From: Planctomycetota bacterium
Lineage (GTDB): Bacteria > Planctomycetota > MHYJ01 > JACQXL01
Reading direction: 5' to 3'
DNA: 18,569 nucleotides
NCBI GenBank assembly: GCA_030018555.1
Contig: JASEHY010000005.1
Coordinates: forward strand, 1 to 18,569
The position numbers were made by a program, and so were the translations under genes. The notes under the pieces were generated by a model. It saw nothing but the letters and a program-made list of their open reading frames with translations, made no database searches and was not told the origin of the DNA. This document shows, in pieces, positions 7,567-14,633 of the stretch (its first letter is position 1; each line of letters opens with the position of its first letter).

Positions 7567-7714
7567 ACCACAGATTAATACGGATAAACACTGAATTTAT
7601 GATTTAGCCACGAATTAACACGAATTGGCACGAATTATTAGTGTTCATTCGTGTCCATTCGTGGTTTCCGTTATTCTGTGTCCATCTGCCCCGATGTCCA
7701 TCGGGGTCTGTGGT
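7567..7714. repeat. Three-level nested repeat (CCACAGAT / CCACGAAT / CCCGATG)
   Basis: Outer arms ACCACAGAT (7567-7575) and the TCTGTGGT end (7707-7714) belong to the widespread CCACAGAT repeat. Within them lies a complete CCACGAAT element (7608-7664) with 10-bp units CCACGAATTA, ACACGAATTG, GCACGAATTA on the left and ATTCGTGG at the right end. The right outer arm is interrupted by the 18-bp palindrome CCCCGATGTCCATCGGGG (7689-7706) flanked by TCTG on both sides. An uninterrupted relative of the outer element is at 15884-15950. There is no gene between 7552 and 7838. The rest of the gap holds the regulatory region described below. Confidence 0.85.
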
Positions 7715-7730
7715 TTCATTTACGCCAAAA

Positions 7731-7785
7731 CTGACTGACTGGTTAGTCCGTTTATAATACATATCAAATATACATCTTTTGTCAA
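7731..7785. promoter_or_regulatory. Candidate divergent promoter region
   Basis: Plus strand: CTGACT (7731-7736), 16 bp, then TATAAT (7753-7758), pointing at the 339-codon gene. Minus strand: TTGACA (7785-7780) pointing at tetR, followed by TATGTA after 16 bp or TATTAT after 20 bp. Neither -10 is at ideal spacing. The two sets overlap, so expression of the two genes could be coupled. Confidence 0.35.
7733..7748. promoter_or_regulatory. Candidate TetR operator
   Basis: GACTGACTGGTTAGTC is an imperfect palindrome with 6 of 8 positions matched in each half. It has the size and symmetry typical of TetR-family operators. It overlaps the plus-strand promoter candidate and sits upstream of tetR. 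Binding is inference. Confidence 0.35.
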
Positions 7786-7838
7786 CATTCTGGATATTTT
7801 TATTAAACAATCTATCTAAAAACTGAACTCTTGCCCTT

Positions 7839-8858
7839 ATGGTTACACCATCCTGTCCTTCTCCCGATGGACATCGGGACAGAGGGATAAGGACAGGATC
7901 CCGTAGGGATAGGGATAAGGGCTCACTGCAAGAGGGTAATTTCATAGCAGAAGCATACTTGATTGAACTCAGCCCCGATATTCATCGGGATGATTCTTCT
8001 ACGAAATACTCTTATTATTTAACTATACTATCACCAACCCTGTCCAGATGGCGAGGACAAGAAGTATCTTCTTTCCTGAAGTCCTTCAGCATCTACCACT
8101 CCTTACACAGGGAATTAAAGGACTTTATTGCCGAGACAGAATCTTTCAAGGATGGCAAAATCGGATGGGAGCGCTCCATCCAGGAGGCAATTGGCATTTA
8201 TCGCACACCAGAGCAAGCCCTTACCGAGGCAATAAAAAAATGGGGCGACTGGGAAAATAATTACAGGAACGATTTAGCCGACCTTAATAAAACCATCAGT
8301 AACCTTCCCCTCTGGACTTTTTTCTCATCCGCTCACGAACAGTTTTACTATTTAATTACTTCTTCGTATGAAGAATATGCTCAATACCGTTATCAATTAG
8401 CAGGGTTTCCCAGAAAGGTTTCTTATCTTCCCACTACCATCCCGATGACTAACCTGTCTGATAACAGAGAAAAACTTCTCTCACTTCTGGAACGAGAAAT
8501 CCTTTCAAGAATATTCCAGGATACCCTTGCAACCATAGAACACATTAACCGATTTTATTCTGTTTATACCACTGACAGCATGAGCAAATGGCTGAGTATA
8601 AAATCAGAAACTACAAGGTTTTTAAACTCCATCAAGAACGAAGTGGAACAGTATTACCAGATGGGACTTTTTTACAGACAACCTGATAGACCCTACTGGA
8701 AAAGCAGTCAGAATCTGATTGATATTATTGACAATCTTTTATTAACTATTGACAAACTTAATCTATACTTTCACTCTGAAAAAGGACGGGATGAACTTCA
8801 GAACCTTCTGTTAAAACTTCATAGCCAGATAACTGATTACAGTATAAAAATATATTAA
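7839..8858 (+). CDS. Hypothetical helical protein, 5' end built of repeats
   Basis: The only plus-strand gene, 339 codons from the first ATG. I do not recognise the family. From about residue 70 on, the protein is hydrophilic and looks mostly alpha-helical, with aromatic-rich segments (NNYRNDLADLNKTISNLPLW, EQFYYLITSSYEEYAQYRYQ), and no transmembrane run or cysteine. Residues 5-27 are encoded by the ATCCTGTCCT repeat (7850 on), and about 43-50 by another CCCGAT palindrome (7974-7989). The true start is unclear: no Shine-Dalgarno precedes 7839, the next in-frame ATG is near 8445, and TTG at 7959 also lacks one. It converges with the Obg frame, with only 14 bp between the stops. Confidence 0.7.
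   Translation: MVTPSCPSPDGHRDRGIRTGSRRDRDKGSLQEGNFIAEAYLIELSPDIHRDDSSTKYSYYLTILSPTLSRWRGQEVSSFLKSFSIYHSLHRELKDFIAETESFKDGKIGWERSIQEAIGIYRTPEQALTEAIKKWGDWENNYRNDLADLNKTISNLPLWTFFSSAHEQFYYLITSSYEEYAQYRYQLAGFPRKVSYLPTTIPMTNLSDNREKLLSLLEREILSRIFQDTLATIEHINRFYSVYTTDSMSKWLSIKSETTRFLNSIKNEVEQYYQMGLFYRQPDRPYWKSSQNLIDIIDNLLLTIDKLNLYFHSEKGRDELQNLLLKLHSQITDYSIKIY
7850..7899. repeat. Nested hairpin repeat, copy 2 (ATCCTGTCCT family)
   Basis: Identical over 50 bp to 1-50, with the same outer arms and the same inner TCCCGATG/CATCGGGA palindrome. Here it lies 11 bp inside the predicted start of a gene and is open in that frame. Confidence 0.85.
7974..7989. repeat. Variant CCCGAT palindrome
   Basis: CCCGATATTCATCGGG differs at two central bases from the palindrome CCCGATGTCCATCGGG found at 7690-7705 (and inverted in the 50-bp hairpins). 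It is translated in the 339-codon gene as about SPDIHRD. Confidence 0.55.
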
Positions 8859-8872
8859 GGTTAAGGTTGAGG

Positions 8873-10465
8873 CTAATCCTTATCCTCGACCTTCCGGGCT
8901 ATCAACCCAATCATCCTGTTCAAGCCAGTTCTTTGTACCGCAGAAATAGGAATGACCTCTCCGGGTAGTTTTGAACGGTATTTAATAAGGTTTGCCTTTG
9001 CGATAGGTATATCCATTTTAGTAGCAACGATAATCTCCGGTTTTCGGGATAGTTTTTTACTGTATAAAGTTAATTCTTTTCGCACTTCACGATAGAGTTG
9101 TGGTATCGGTCGCTCACTGCTAAAATCTATCAGATGAAGAATCATTCTGGTTCTTTCTATGTGGCGTAGGAATTTGTGGCCAAGCCCTTTACCCTTATGA
9201 GCACCCTCAATCAAACCCGGTAAATCCGCCATCACAAATGTCCTTTGGTCAGAACATCTAACAACACCAAGATATGGTTCAAGAGTGGTAAAAGGATACG
9301 ATGCTATCTTTGGCCTGGCGGAAGAAACGACACTCAGTAGCGTTGACTTACCGGCATTGGGTAATCCGACCAGCCCGACATCAGCGATAAGTTTGAGTTC
9401 CAAGTAGAGCCATCTTTCCTCGCCCGGCTCGCCTTTTTCGGCACAGCGCGGTGCCTGATTGATTGAGGTGGCAAATGCCGTATTACCCCGACCGCCTTTG
9501 CCGCCTTTTGCCACGACAATAGAGTCATCAGGAGTCTTTAAATCCTTTAAGATATTACCCTTACAGGGTAAACTTAATTCCTTGTCCATGATAATCGTGC
9601 CTTGAGGCACATCAATTACCCTGTCTTTTCCACCCTTGCCGTAACAGTTATTACCTTGACCGTGCTGACCATTTTCTGCGATGAATCTGGTCTGGTGAAA
9701 GAGATGATTAAAAGTATTATAATGTGTATTAACTCTTATGCTCACATCGCCACCCTTACCGCCCTGACCTCCATCAGGCCCGCCTCTGGGAACGAATTTC
9801 TCGCGTCGGAAACTGATACAGCCGTTGCCACCATCCCCTGCCTTGACATAAATAATGGCTTCGTCCTTGAAACCAATACTCTTGCGAGGTAAGAGTTCGC
9901 CGCCCCCTTCTCGCCTCGTCTCCGACCCAGCCTCGCTCTCGCTCCCGCCTTTGGCGAGGCTCGCCCTTCGGGGCGGCGGCGAGGCGGGCGAGTCGGAGCG
10001 GGCGGGGGCGGCTGAGGGAGGAATAATATCCATCACTATAAAAAATGATTGGGGTTGACTTGAGATTGATTGTTCTACTATCAAGACACAGATGTTATCC
10101 TTTAAGAGGGAAGAAGATAGTAGGACATCCCTTTTGCCATCAAAGACCTCATCACCATTATCTAAATAGAGCCGGATTGATTGGACATCCTCGTCTCTGA
10201 GCGTGCCTGTTTGCTCAAACCTGAGAGATGTCAGAACTACATCGGGCTGGTTGGTTACCATCGCAAAATGGACTACAGGTATATTAGCCGTGGAAGTCAC
10301 AGGAGAAGGAAAGTGGAGAGTGTCAAGAATGACCATTGTGCCTGTTACCTTCTGGGGTGGCGGAAGCCGGGATTTGAGGAAAACGACTTCCTGAACCACT
10401 TTACCAGCACAGGAGGTGGTGATTAAAATGGTGAGAACTATAATTAGGAGGAATAAATACCGCAT
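8873..10465 (-). CDS. obgE: Lipoprotein fragment fused in frame to Obg GTPase
   Basis: 530 residues joining two unrelated parts. Residues 1-19 look like a lipoprotein signal (hydrophobic run, then TTSC with Cys19). 20-150 are an unrecognised exported domain containing SIRLYLDNGDEVFDG. 151-192 are a Pro/Arg/Gly/Ser-rich linker encoded by GC-rich palindromes. 198-530 are a complete Obg: glycine-rich Obg fold from FKDEAIIYVKAGDGGNGC, then the G domain with G1 GLPNAGKSTLL (367-377), the G2 region YPFTTLEP, G3 DLPGLIEGAHKGKG, G4 ATKMD (481-485) and G5 SAVQRTG. Obg is normally a cytoplasmic ribosome-assembly GTPase of about 330-430 residues starting at this Obg fold. No in-frame ATG, GTG or TTG lies near the Obg start; the closest is ATG at codon 145. 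It begins 9 bp after the secretin-like gene. Confidence 0.85.
   Translation of the reverse strand: MRYLFLLIIVLTILITTSCAGKVVQEVVFLKSRLPPPQKVTGTMVILDTLHFPSPVTSTANIPVVHFAMVTNQPDVVLTSLRFEQTGTLRDEDVQSIRLYLDNGDEVFDGKRDVLLSSSLLKDNICVLIVEQSISSQPQSFFIVMDIIPPSAAPARSDSPASPPPRRASLAKGGSESEAGSETRREGGGELLPRKSIGFKDEAIIYVKAGDGGNGCISFRREKFVPRGGPDGGQGGKGGDVSIRVNTHYNTFNHLFHQTRFIAENGQHGQGNNCYGKGGKDRVIDVPQGTIIMDKELSLPCKGNILKDLKTPDDSIVVAKGGKGGRGNTAFATSINQAPRCAEKGEPGEERWLYLELKLIADVGLVGLPNAGKSTLLSVVSSARPKIASYPFTTLEPYLGVVRCSDQRTFVMADLPGLIEGAHKGKGLGHKFLRHIERTRMILHLIDFSSERPIPQLYREVRKELTLYSKKLSRKPEIIVATKMDIPIAKANLIKYRSKLPGEVIPISAVQRTGLNRMIGLIARKVEDKD
9910..10004. repeat. GC-rich nested palindrome at the lipoprotein-Obg joint
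   Basis: Outer parts CTCGCCTCGTCTCCG (9910-9924) and CGGAGCGGGCG (9994-10004) are identical to those in the adaptor gene (4530-4544, 4551-4561). There the loop is 6 bp; here about 69 bp of further palindromic sequence lies between (for example GGCGAGGC and GCCTCGCC types). It is translated without a stop as the linker of the fusion. Confidence 0.8.
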
Positions 10466-10474
10466 AGATAATAC

Positions 10475-12322
10475 TTATTTCACACTATTTGCCCTGACCA
10501 GCAGAACCTTATGACAGAGGACACCTTCCTTGTTTTTCTCTGATGTTACCCGGGCAATGCTCCAATTACCGTCTGGTATTTTGATTCTGCCATAGAAGAT
10601 GTTCGTTTCTAAATGCGGCTTATGGAGCATAAATGCTCCTCCTTCGGTGGTCATCGGCTCCAGTTTCAGGAGGTTAGTAAATTGCCAATAAAGGAAGATA
10701 TCCATCGTATCTTTTGATATGATAACTGGTTTGACATCTAAAGAAATACCGCTGTTAATTTTGTTAATAACCGGTTCATAAGCAGTAGCCCCTGACAGAA
10801 TATCTAAATCCTGGATATAGTTACTCTGACGAAGTTGGGTAGAAGCCACGCGTTGTTTATTGTATCCGGTTATCTCAGCCGAGCCGAGGAGGGCTACTGC
10901 CTTGCTTTTGAATGTCTCTGTTAGGATATCCTTGACCGACTTCTGGTCAATAGTGCCTCTATTTATATCCACCTTTTTATCCTTGATTAATGACTGCCAG
11001 TAAGCGTCCTGAATATGGAACAATTGGACATTGGTTGTAACAAGTGTGTTGTGGTTTATAAACGGTTCTGATATTGACTTAAGGACACTATCCACTTTCT
11101 TTAATGTGTCAATTGTGCCAAAGACACAAAGGTTTAATGTATTATCTTCTAACTTCAAGCACTTATCCTTTGTCTCAGGAATTTCATTTGTAACATAACC
11201 AATGATGTCTTCTAATTGATAAACTGGGACAGGCGGCAATTCCACTGGAGGAGGTTCAAATATCGGGCCTCCTCCCGGCGTCAGTGGGGTTATGATACGA
11301 TAAGAAGGATATTCAGGATATGGGAAAACTATTGCGTGCAGGTCGTAGATTTTCATAGATTCTTTAGAACTCAAAGTAAAGTATTCTGTCTTGGGTTGTT
11401 CGCCTATAATGGTCGGGGTAACAAGGAACAGCATACTTTTATTACTATCCTTGAGTCCGACAACACCGGCTACTATGGTTTTATTGGATGGGGCAATAAC
11501 GGTGGTTCTGATGTCCGTATTATCGGTAGTGGGCAGTTCTATGCCGGCATCGCATTCACCATAACGCGAAGGATTGACCTTATCCATAGAAACCAATTCT
11601 GTATTCTGCAACCTTATATCCATCCTGACATTCTTGTTGGGTGTGATAAAAGGCCTGATTCCCAATGATACACCAGTAAGTATAGAATCTATTATATTTT
11701 CTCCTAATGCCCTGGAACCCCCTGCGTTTACTATTACTACATCATAATCCATGTGGTAAGCCATAAGGTTGATATCAGCAACACAAACTCTTTGAGAATT
11801 ATAGGCGGTTTTTTGGGCTGTCTTATAGATGGTTCCTTTTTCCAGAAGTGTTTGGATGGCTTTATCATCCCAGAGAACTGTATTGGGTGTTTTATCTTTT
11901 AGTTCACAGAGGACCGCATTATCTACTATAACCAGTTTTGCCTCTATATTAATCATCCTGCTGGATAAGGTGCGTAGATAATTCAATAATTCCTCTATTC
12001 GTTTATGGACTTGAGGAGGTTGTTTGCATATTAATATTCCGCTGCCAGAAGAATAATAAAGATTAGTATCTCCTTTGTCTACATCTGGAATTCTTTTGAT
12101 AAGTTTTATTACAATATCTCCGCTTATAAACTCTTGTACGACTGGTTCATACTCAGCATAACTACCAAATAACCTTAAAGGCGGAGAATCAATAATCGGA
12201 AGAGTCAGGTCTAAGATGTCATATGACTTGGTTACCAGTTCCTTTTCCTGGGTAATCCCCTGAAGATGTCCCAGAATACAGATTATGCCTGATAGTATTA
12301 TTACCAATATGTTTCTTTTCAT
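10475..12322 (-). CDS. Secretin-like exported protein, two related halves
   Basis: 615 residues from the second ATG. AAAGGAG lies 7 bases before that ATG but only 1-2 bases before the first ATG at 12328, so 12322 is preferred. A hydrophobic signal sequence comes first. The region RMINIEAKLVIVDN (about 122-135), then GVSLGIRPFITPN (about 217-229) and TTVIAPSNKTIVAGVVGL leading to LFLVTPTII (about 298-306), follows the order seen in the secretin domain of GspD/PilQ-type proteins. The second half repeats part of the pattern (ILSGATAYEPVINKINSGIS, LDVKPVIISKDTMDIFL) after a proline-rich hinge (GGGPIFEPPPVELPPVPV). No other secretion genes are nearby, so a working secretin channel is uncertain. 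The adjacent lipoprotein fragment may have been its partner. Confidence 0.72.
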   Translation of the reverse strand: MKRNILVIILSGIICILGHLQGITQEKELVTKSYDILDLTLPIIDSPPLRLFGSYAEYEPVVQEFISGDIVIKLIKRIPDVDKGDTNLYYSSGSGILICKQPPQVHKRIEELLNYLRTLSSRMINIEAKLVIVDNAVLCELKDKTPNTVLWDDKAIQTLLEKGTIYKTAQKTAYNSQRVCVADINLMAYHMDYDVVIVNAGGSRALGENIIDSILTGVSLGIRPFITPNKNVRMDIRLQNTELVSMDKVNPSRYGECDAGIELPTTDNTDIRTTVIAPSNKTIVAGVVGLKDSNKSMLFLVTPTIIGEQPKTEYFTLSSKESMKIYDLHAIVFPYPEYPSYRIITPLTPGGGPIFEPPPVELPPVPVYQLEDIIGYVTNEIPETKDKCLKLEDNTLNLCVFGTIDTLKKVDSVLKSISEPFINHNTLVTTNVQLFHIQDAYWQSLIKDKKVDINRGTIDQKSVKDILTETFKSKAVALLGSAEITGYNKQRVASTQLRQSNYIQDLDILSGATAYEPVINKINSGISLDVKPVIISKDTMDIFLYWQFTNLLKLEPMTTEGGAFMLHKPHLETNIFYGRIKIPDGNWSIARVTSEKNKEGVLCHKVLLVRANSVK

Positions 12323-12349
12323 ATACATACTCCTTTAATTTATTGTATG

Positions 12350-12388
12350 CCGCCCCTTCGGGGGAGAGCCTCGCCCTTGTGGGCGGGG
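12350..12388. repeat. GC-rich hairpins upstream of the secretin-like gene
   Basis: CCCC-TTC-GGGG (12353-12363) and CGCCC-TTGT-GGGCG (12372-12385) sit inside an imperfect outer pair of CCGCCCC / GGGCGGGG type. They lie in the leader of the secretin-like gene, about 30 bp from its start. Confidence 0.5.
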
Positions 12389-12402
12389 AATTTCAAAGAC
12401 TA

Positions 12403-12429
12403 ACCACAAAGGCACAAAGGACACAAAGG
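12403..12429. repeat. CCACAAAGG short-unit repeat
   Basis: Three units of about 9 bp (ACCACAAAGG, CACAAAGGA, CACAAAGGA) form one arm of the CCACAAAGG repeat family, which occurs in many unrelated genomes. The opposite arm is not seen, so this is a partial copy. The 258-bp gap 12329-12586 holds this, the hairpins on either side, and about 100 bp in which I see nothing. Confidence 0.6.
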
Positions 12430-12436
12430 AAAACAA

Positions 12437-12478
12437 CCCCCTGAGTCCCCCCGTACGGGGGGATTACTTCTAACGGGG
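12437..12478. repeat. G/C palindrome with ACTTCTAACGGGGT arm, possible terminator
   Basis: CCCCCCGTACGGGGGG (12447-12462) is a perfect 16-bp palindrome. It is followed by ACTTCTAACGGGGT (12465-12478), identical to the right arm at 5400-5413. On the minus strand the stem is followed within 20 bases by GTTGTTTT, so it could end transcripts of the restriction-modification operon. The core CCGTACGG is also the centre of the palindrome at 6906-6929. Confidence 0.6.
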
Positions 12479-12586
12479 TGAGAAGGAATAAATATCTCAT
12501 ATAAGTCGCTGTCCTTATCCAGATAATCGTAGTAAGCTAAAGCGGATTACAAAATGTGTGGTCTATCCCACGAGGCACCAATATTC

Positions 12587-13564
12587 TCATTTTCTCTTTT
12601 TATGCGTTGTGGTATATTTCCCCCGCCGTTCTTTTACCATTATCGTATGATGCTCTATTGATTGCTGTGAATTCTGGGTAATGAATTCCCTGATTCGTCT
12701 TTCGGATAATCTGGCATATTCTTTGCTTATGTCATAGCCGACATAATGACGGTTTGTCTTGATAGCAGCAATCGCGGTCTGGCCGCTTCCCATAAACGGG
12801 TCCAAGACCACATCGCCCTCAAAGGTGTAGAGTTTAATGGCCCGAGAGGGCAATTCAACCGGAAACGGCGCAGGATGCCCGACCCTTCTGGCCGATTCAG
12901 CCGAGAATGTCCAGACACTCTTGGTTAATTCAAGGAATTCTTTCTTTGATATAGTACTTTTACTGCCGTTGATAGCGCCTCTTGAAAATAATCCTTTGGA
13001 AAATACCAGAATATATTCGTGGATATCACGAAGGATAGGGTTTTTAGCCGAGAGCCAAGAACCCCAAGCAGTGGAAGGACTGCCGCTTGATGCCTTGTTC
13101 CAAATAACCTCGCCACGCATCAGGAATCCCAAATCAAGCATATCTTCAATAATAAAGGTATGCAAAGGTATATATGGCTTGCGACCTAAATTGGCAATAT
13201 TGATACAGACCCGACCGCCCGGAACCAATACCCTTTTAACCTCGCTCCAGACACTTTTAAGAAATGCCCGATATTCTTTCAGGGACATATTCTCGTCATA
13301 TTCCTTGCCGACATTATAAGGTGGTGAGGTAACCATTAGATGGACACTGTTATCAGGCAATTCAATCATATGCTCGCTTGAGGACGCGAAGATTTTATCA
13401 AGGTGTTCTGCTGGTATAGTGTTTTCCTTATATTCAACTATTTCTTCTTGAGGCAATCCCTCGTATAATCTGCTTTTATAAAAACTGCTGGAATCGTGAT
13501 TGATTCTACCGGGTGAGCCGAAAGCGCTTGTTTTAGTTCCGTCTTTTCTTTGGGATACTGCCAT
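12587..13564 (-). CDS. Type II DNA methyltransferase, beta class (TSPPY)
   Basis: 325 residues. Catalytic motif IV is TSPPY (79-83), the form typical of N4-cytosine methyltransferases though also found in some N6-adenine enzymes. The AdoMet-binding motif I follows near the C-terminus as DPFMGSGQT (255-263). This IV-before-I order is that of the beta class. Between them, VLVPGGRVCINIAN and IHEYILVFSK are further conserved segments. The first 45 residues are a variable tail. It starts 1 bp after the stop of the endonuclease gene, with AAGGAAG as ribosome site inside that gene's end. Its role is protecting host DNA from the neighbouring nuclease. The target base and site are inferred from the partner, not readable here. 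Confidence 0.93.
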   Translation of the reverse strand: MAVSQRKDGTKTSAFGSPGRINHDSSSFYKSRLYEGLPQEEIVEYKENTIPAEHLDKIFASSSEHMIELPDNSVHLMVTSPPYNVGKEYDENMSLKEYRAFLKSVWSEVKRVLVPGGRVCINIANLGRKPYIPLHTFIIEDMLDLGFLMRGEVIWNKASSGSPSTAWGSWLSAKNPILRDIHEYILVFSKGLFSRGAINGSKSTISKKEFLELTKSVWTFSAESARRVGHPAPFPVELPSRAIKLYTFEGDVVLDPFMGSGQTAIAAIKTNRHYVGYDISKEYARLSERRIREFITQNSQQSIEHHTIMVKERRGKYTTTHKKRK

Positions 13565-13565
13565 T

Positions 13566-14198
13566 TTAATCTTCCTTCCAGAAATCCACCCATCTTTTGT
13601 ATGGATTGAAATTTATCTTGGAGCGTTGCCAGTTTATAGGTATGTGGTGAGATTGTTTATCTGAGAGAATGGTTACTAATGCCTCTTTGGTAATTTCTGC
13701 GCCACGTGGATTTGTCCCTGCTTTCGGCAGTTTAATATAATTTTCCCTGCCTACTTTATCAAAGATTCTCTTCTGAACTTCTAAAGGAATGTAATAAAAA
13801 CCACCGCCATTATTCCAGTTAATCTGGACAAGCACCATATCGCAATGGGGACTATAATTCTTAAGGAATTCTGCCGCACTTTGAGCGTCAACCGTCCAGA
13901 TTAACTTCACGCCACTGAAATACTTATTGGTAACGGTCTTTATGGAAATCGGCTCACCAAATAATTTAACGTCTGTCTCCGTCTCAGTAATAGGTATCTC
14001 AGTTTCTATATTCTTCTCGCCAAACTTATATATAAACATCGCGACCAGAATCTTTTCCCTAACTGAGCCGGCCTCCATACCAACTTTACCGGCACGGGAA
14101 CTATCTAATTCAGCCAATTGGAATAGATGTGGTAACCGCTTCTGAATCTTTGTTACAAGATTTTTATCGCTGAATATTTCTGTCAAACGGCTGGACAT
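13566..14198 (-). CDS. ThaI-family type II restriction endonuclease
   Basis: 210 residues, resembling the ThaI family of small restriction enzymes by overall pattern: HLFQLAELDSSRAGKVGMEA near the start, ETEIPITETETDVKLFG, then PISIKT, DMVLVQINWNNGGGFYYIPL, and the C-terminal PYKRWVDFW. A plausible metal-binding core is D76 with S85-I86-K87, a PD-(D/E)xK-like arrangement, but this is inference. ThaI cuts CGCG; whether this enzyme does is not shown. GGAG lies 7 bases before the ATG at 14198. The endonuclease is promoter-proximal and the methyltransferase second, with no controller protein visible. Confidence 0.82.
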   Translation of the reverse strand: MSSRLTEIFSDKNLVTKIQKRLPHLFQLAELDSSRAGKVGMEAGSVREKILVAMFIYKFGEKNIETEIPITETETDVKLFGEPISIKTVTNKYFSGVKLIWTVDAQSAAEFLKNYSPHCDMVLVQINWNNGGGFYYIPLEVQKRIFDKVGRENYIKLPKAGTNPRGAEITKEALVTILSDKQSHHIPINWQRSKINFNPYKRWVDFWKED

Positions 14199-14241
14199 TT
14201 ATTATCTCCATTCTATTAGTCATTAGAATAATATCAATATT

Positions 14242-14270
14242 TTTATATGATTTTGGTGCTTTTATGTCAA
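14242..14270 (-). promoter_or_regulatory. Promoter of the restriction-modification operon
   Basis: On the minus strand TTGACA (14270-14265), exactly 17 bp, then TATAAA (14247-14242). The predicted transcript start is near 14235, giving a leader of about 37 bases before the endonuclease ATG. This is the best promoter in the window. Confidence 0.62.
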
Positions 14271-14396
14271 GTAATTTGCTGTTTTCCTCGGGCGGTGCAT
14301 CGTCTCTCGCGGGACAGACCACATATTTTCTATGCCTTACTATTCATCCTATTCGTGTTTAGTATTTATTTGTGGCAAAATGACGGATTCCGGTAC

Positions 14397-14630
14397 TTAT
14401 TCTTTCGGTTTCTTAAATGGTTTGGTTATCAAATTACCCTGTTCATCTCTGGTGAGGACTTCAATCTTTTTCTCCATCGCCCCTAAAATCTCATAGCATT
14501 TTTTCAGTGCCTTGATGCCTGCTTCATATTTCTCCAGAGATTTCTCAAGGTCTATGTTACCTCCCTCAAGGTCAGATAGAATCTTCTCTACCTCGTTAAG
14601 GTAATCCTCAAATCTCTCTTTATTTTTCAT
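14397..14630 (-). CDS. xseB: Exodeoxyribonuclease VII small subunit
   Basis: 77 residues, full length for XseB. RFEDYLNEVEKILSDLEGGNIDLEKSLEKYEAGIKALKKC is the characteristic helical hairpin that binds along the large subunit. It starts 3 bp after the xseA stop, with AAAGG about 9 bases upstream, so the pair is translationally linked. Exonuclease VII degrades single-stranded DNA from both ends. The 126 bp between its end and the next promoter hold no gene that I can see. Confidence 0.94.
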   Translation of the reverse strand: MKNKERFEDYLNEVEKILSDLEGGNIDLEKSLEKYEAGIKALKKCYEILGAMEKKIEVLTRDEQGNLITKPFKKPKE

Positions 14631-14633
14631 ATT

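Noticed and set aside
7567..7664. CRISPR array, suggested by the regular CCACGAAT/ACACGAAT spacing
   Set aside because: Units are about 10 bp with no spacers, arranged as inverted arms; no cas genes are present.
8865..8891. Hairpin GGTTGAGG...CCTCGACC between the convergent gene ends as a bidirectional terminator
   Set aside because: Only 7 of 8 pairs, an 11-base loop, no T-run on either side, and the right half lies inside the Obg coding sequence.
12587..14198. Avoidance of CGCG as support for ThaI specificity
   Set aside because: CGCG occurs many times in the window, and a methylating host need not avoid its own site, so this gives no evidence either way.
14247..14486. Plus-strand 79-codon frame overlapping the xseB end
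   Set aside because: Much of it is antisense to xseB and it covers the minus-strand promoter; its hydrophobic composition reflects AT-rich sequence.
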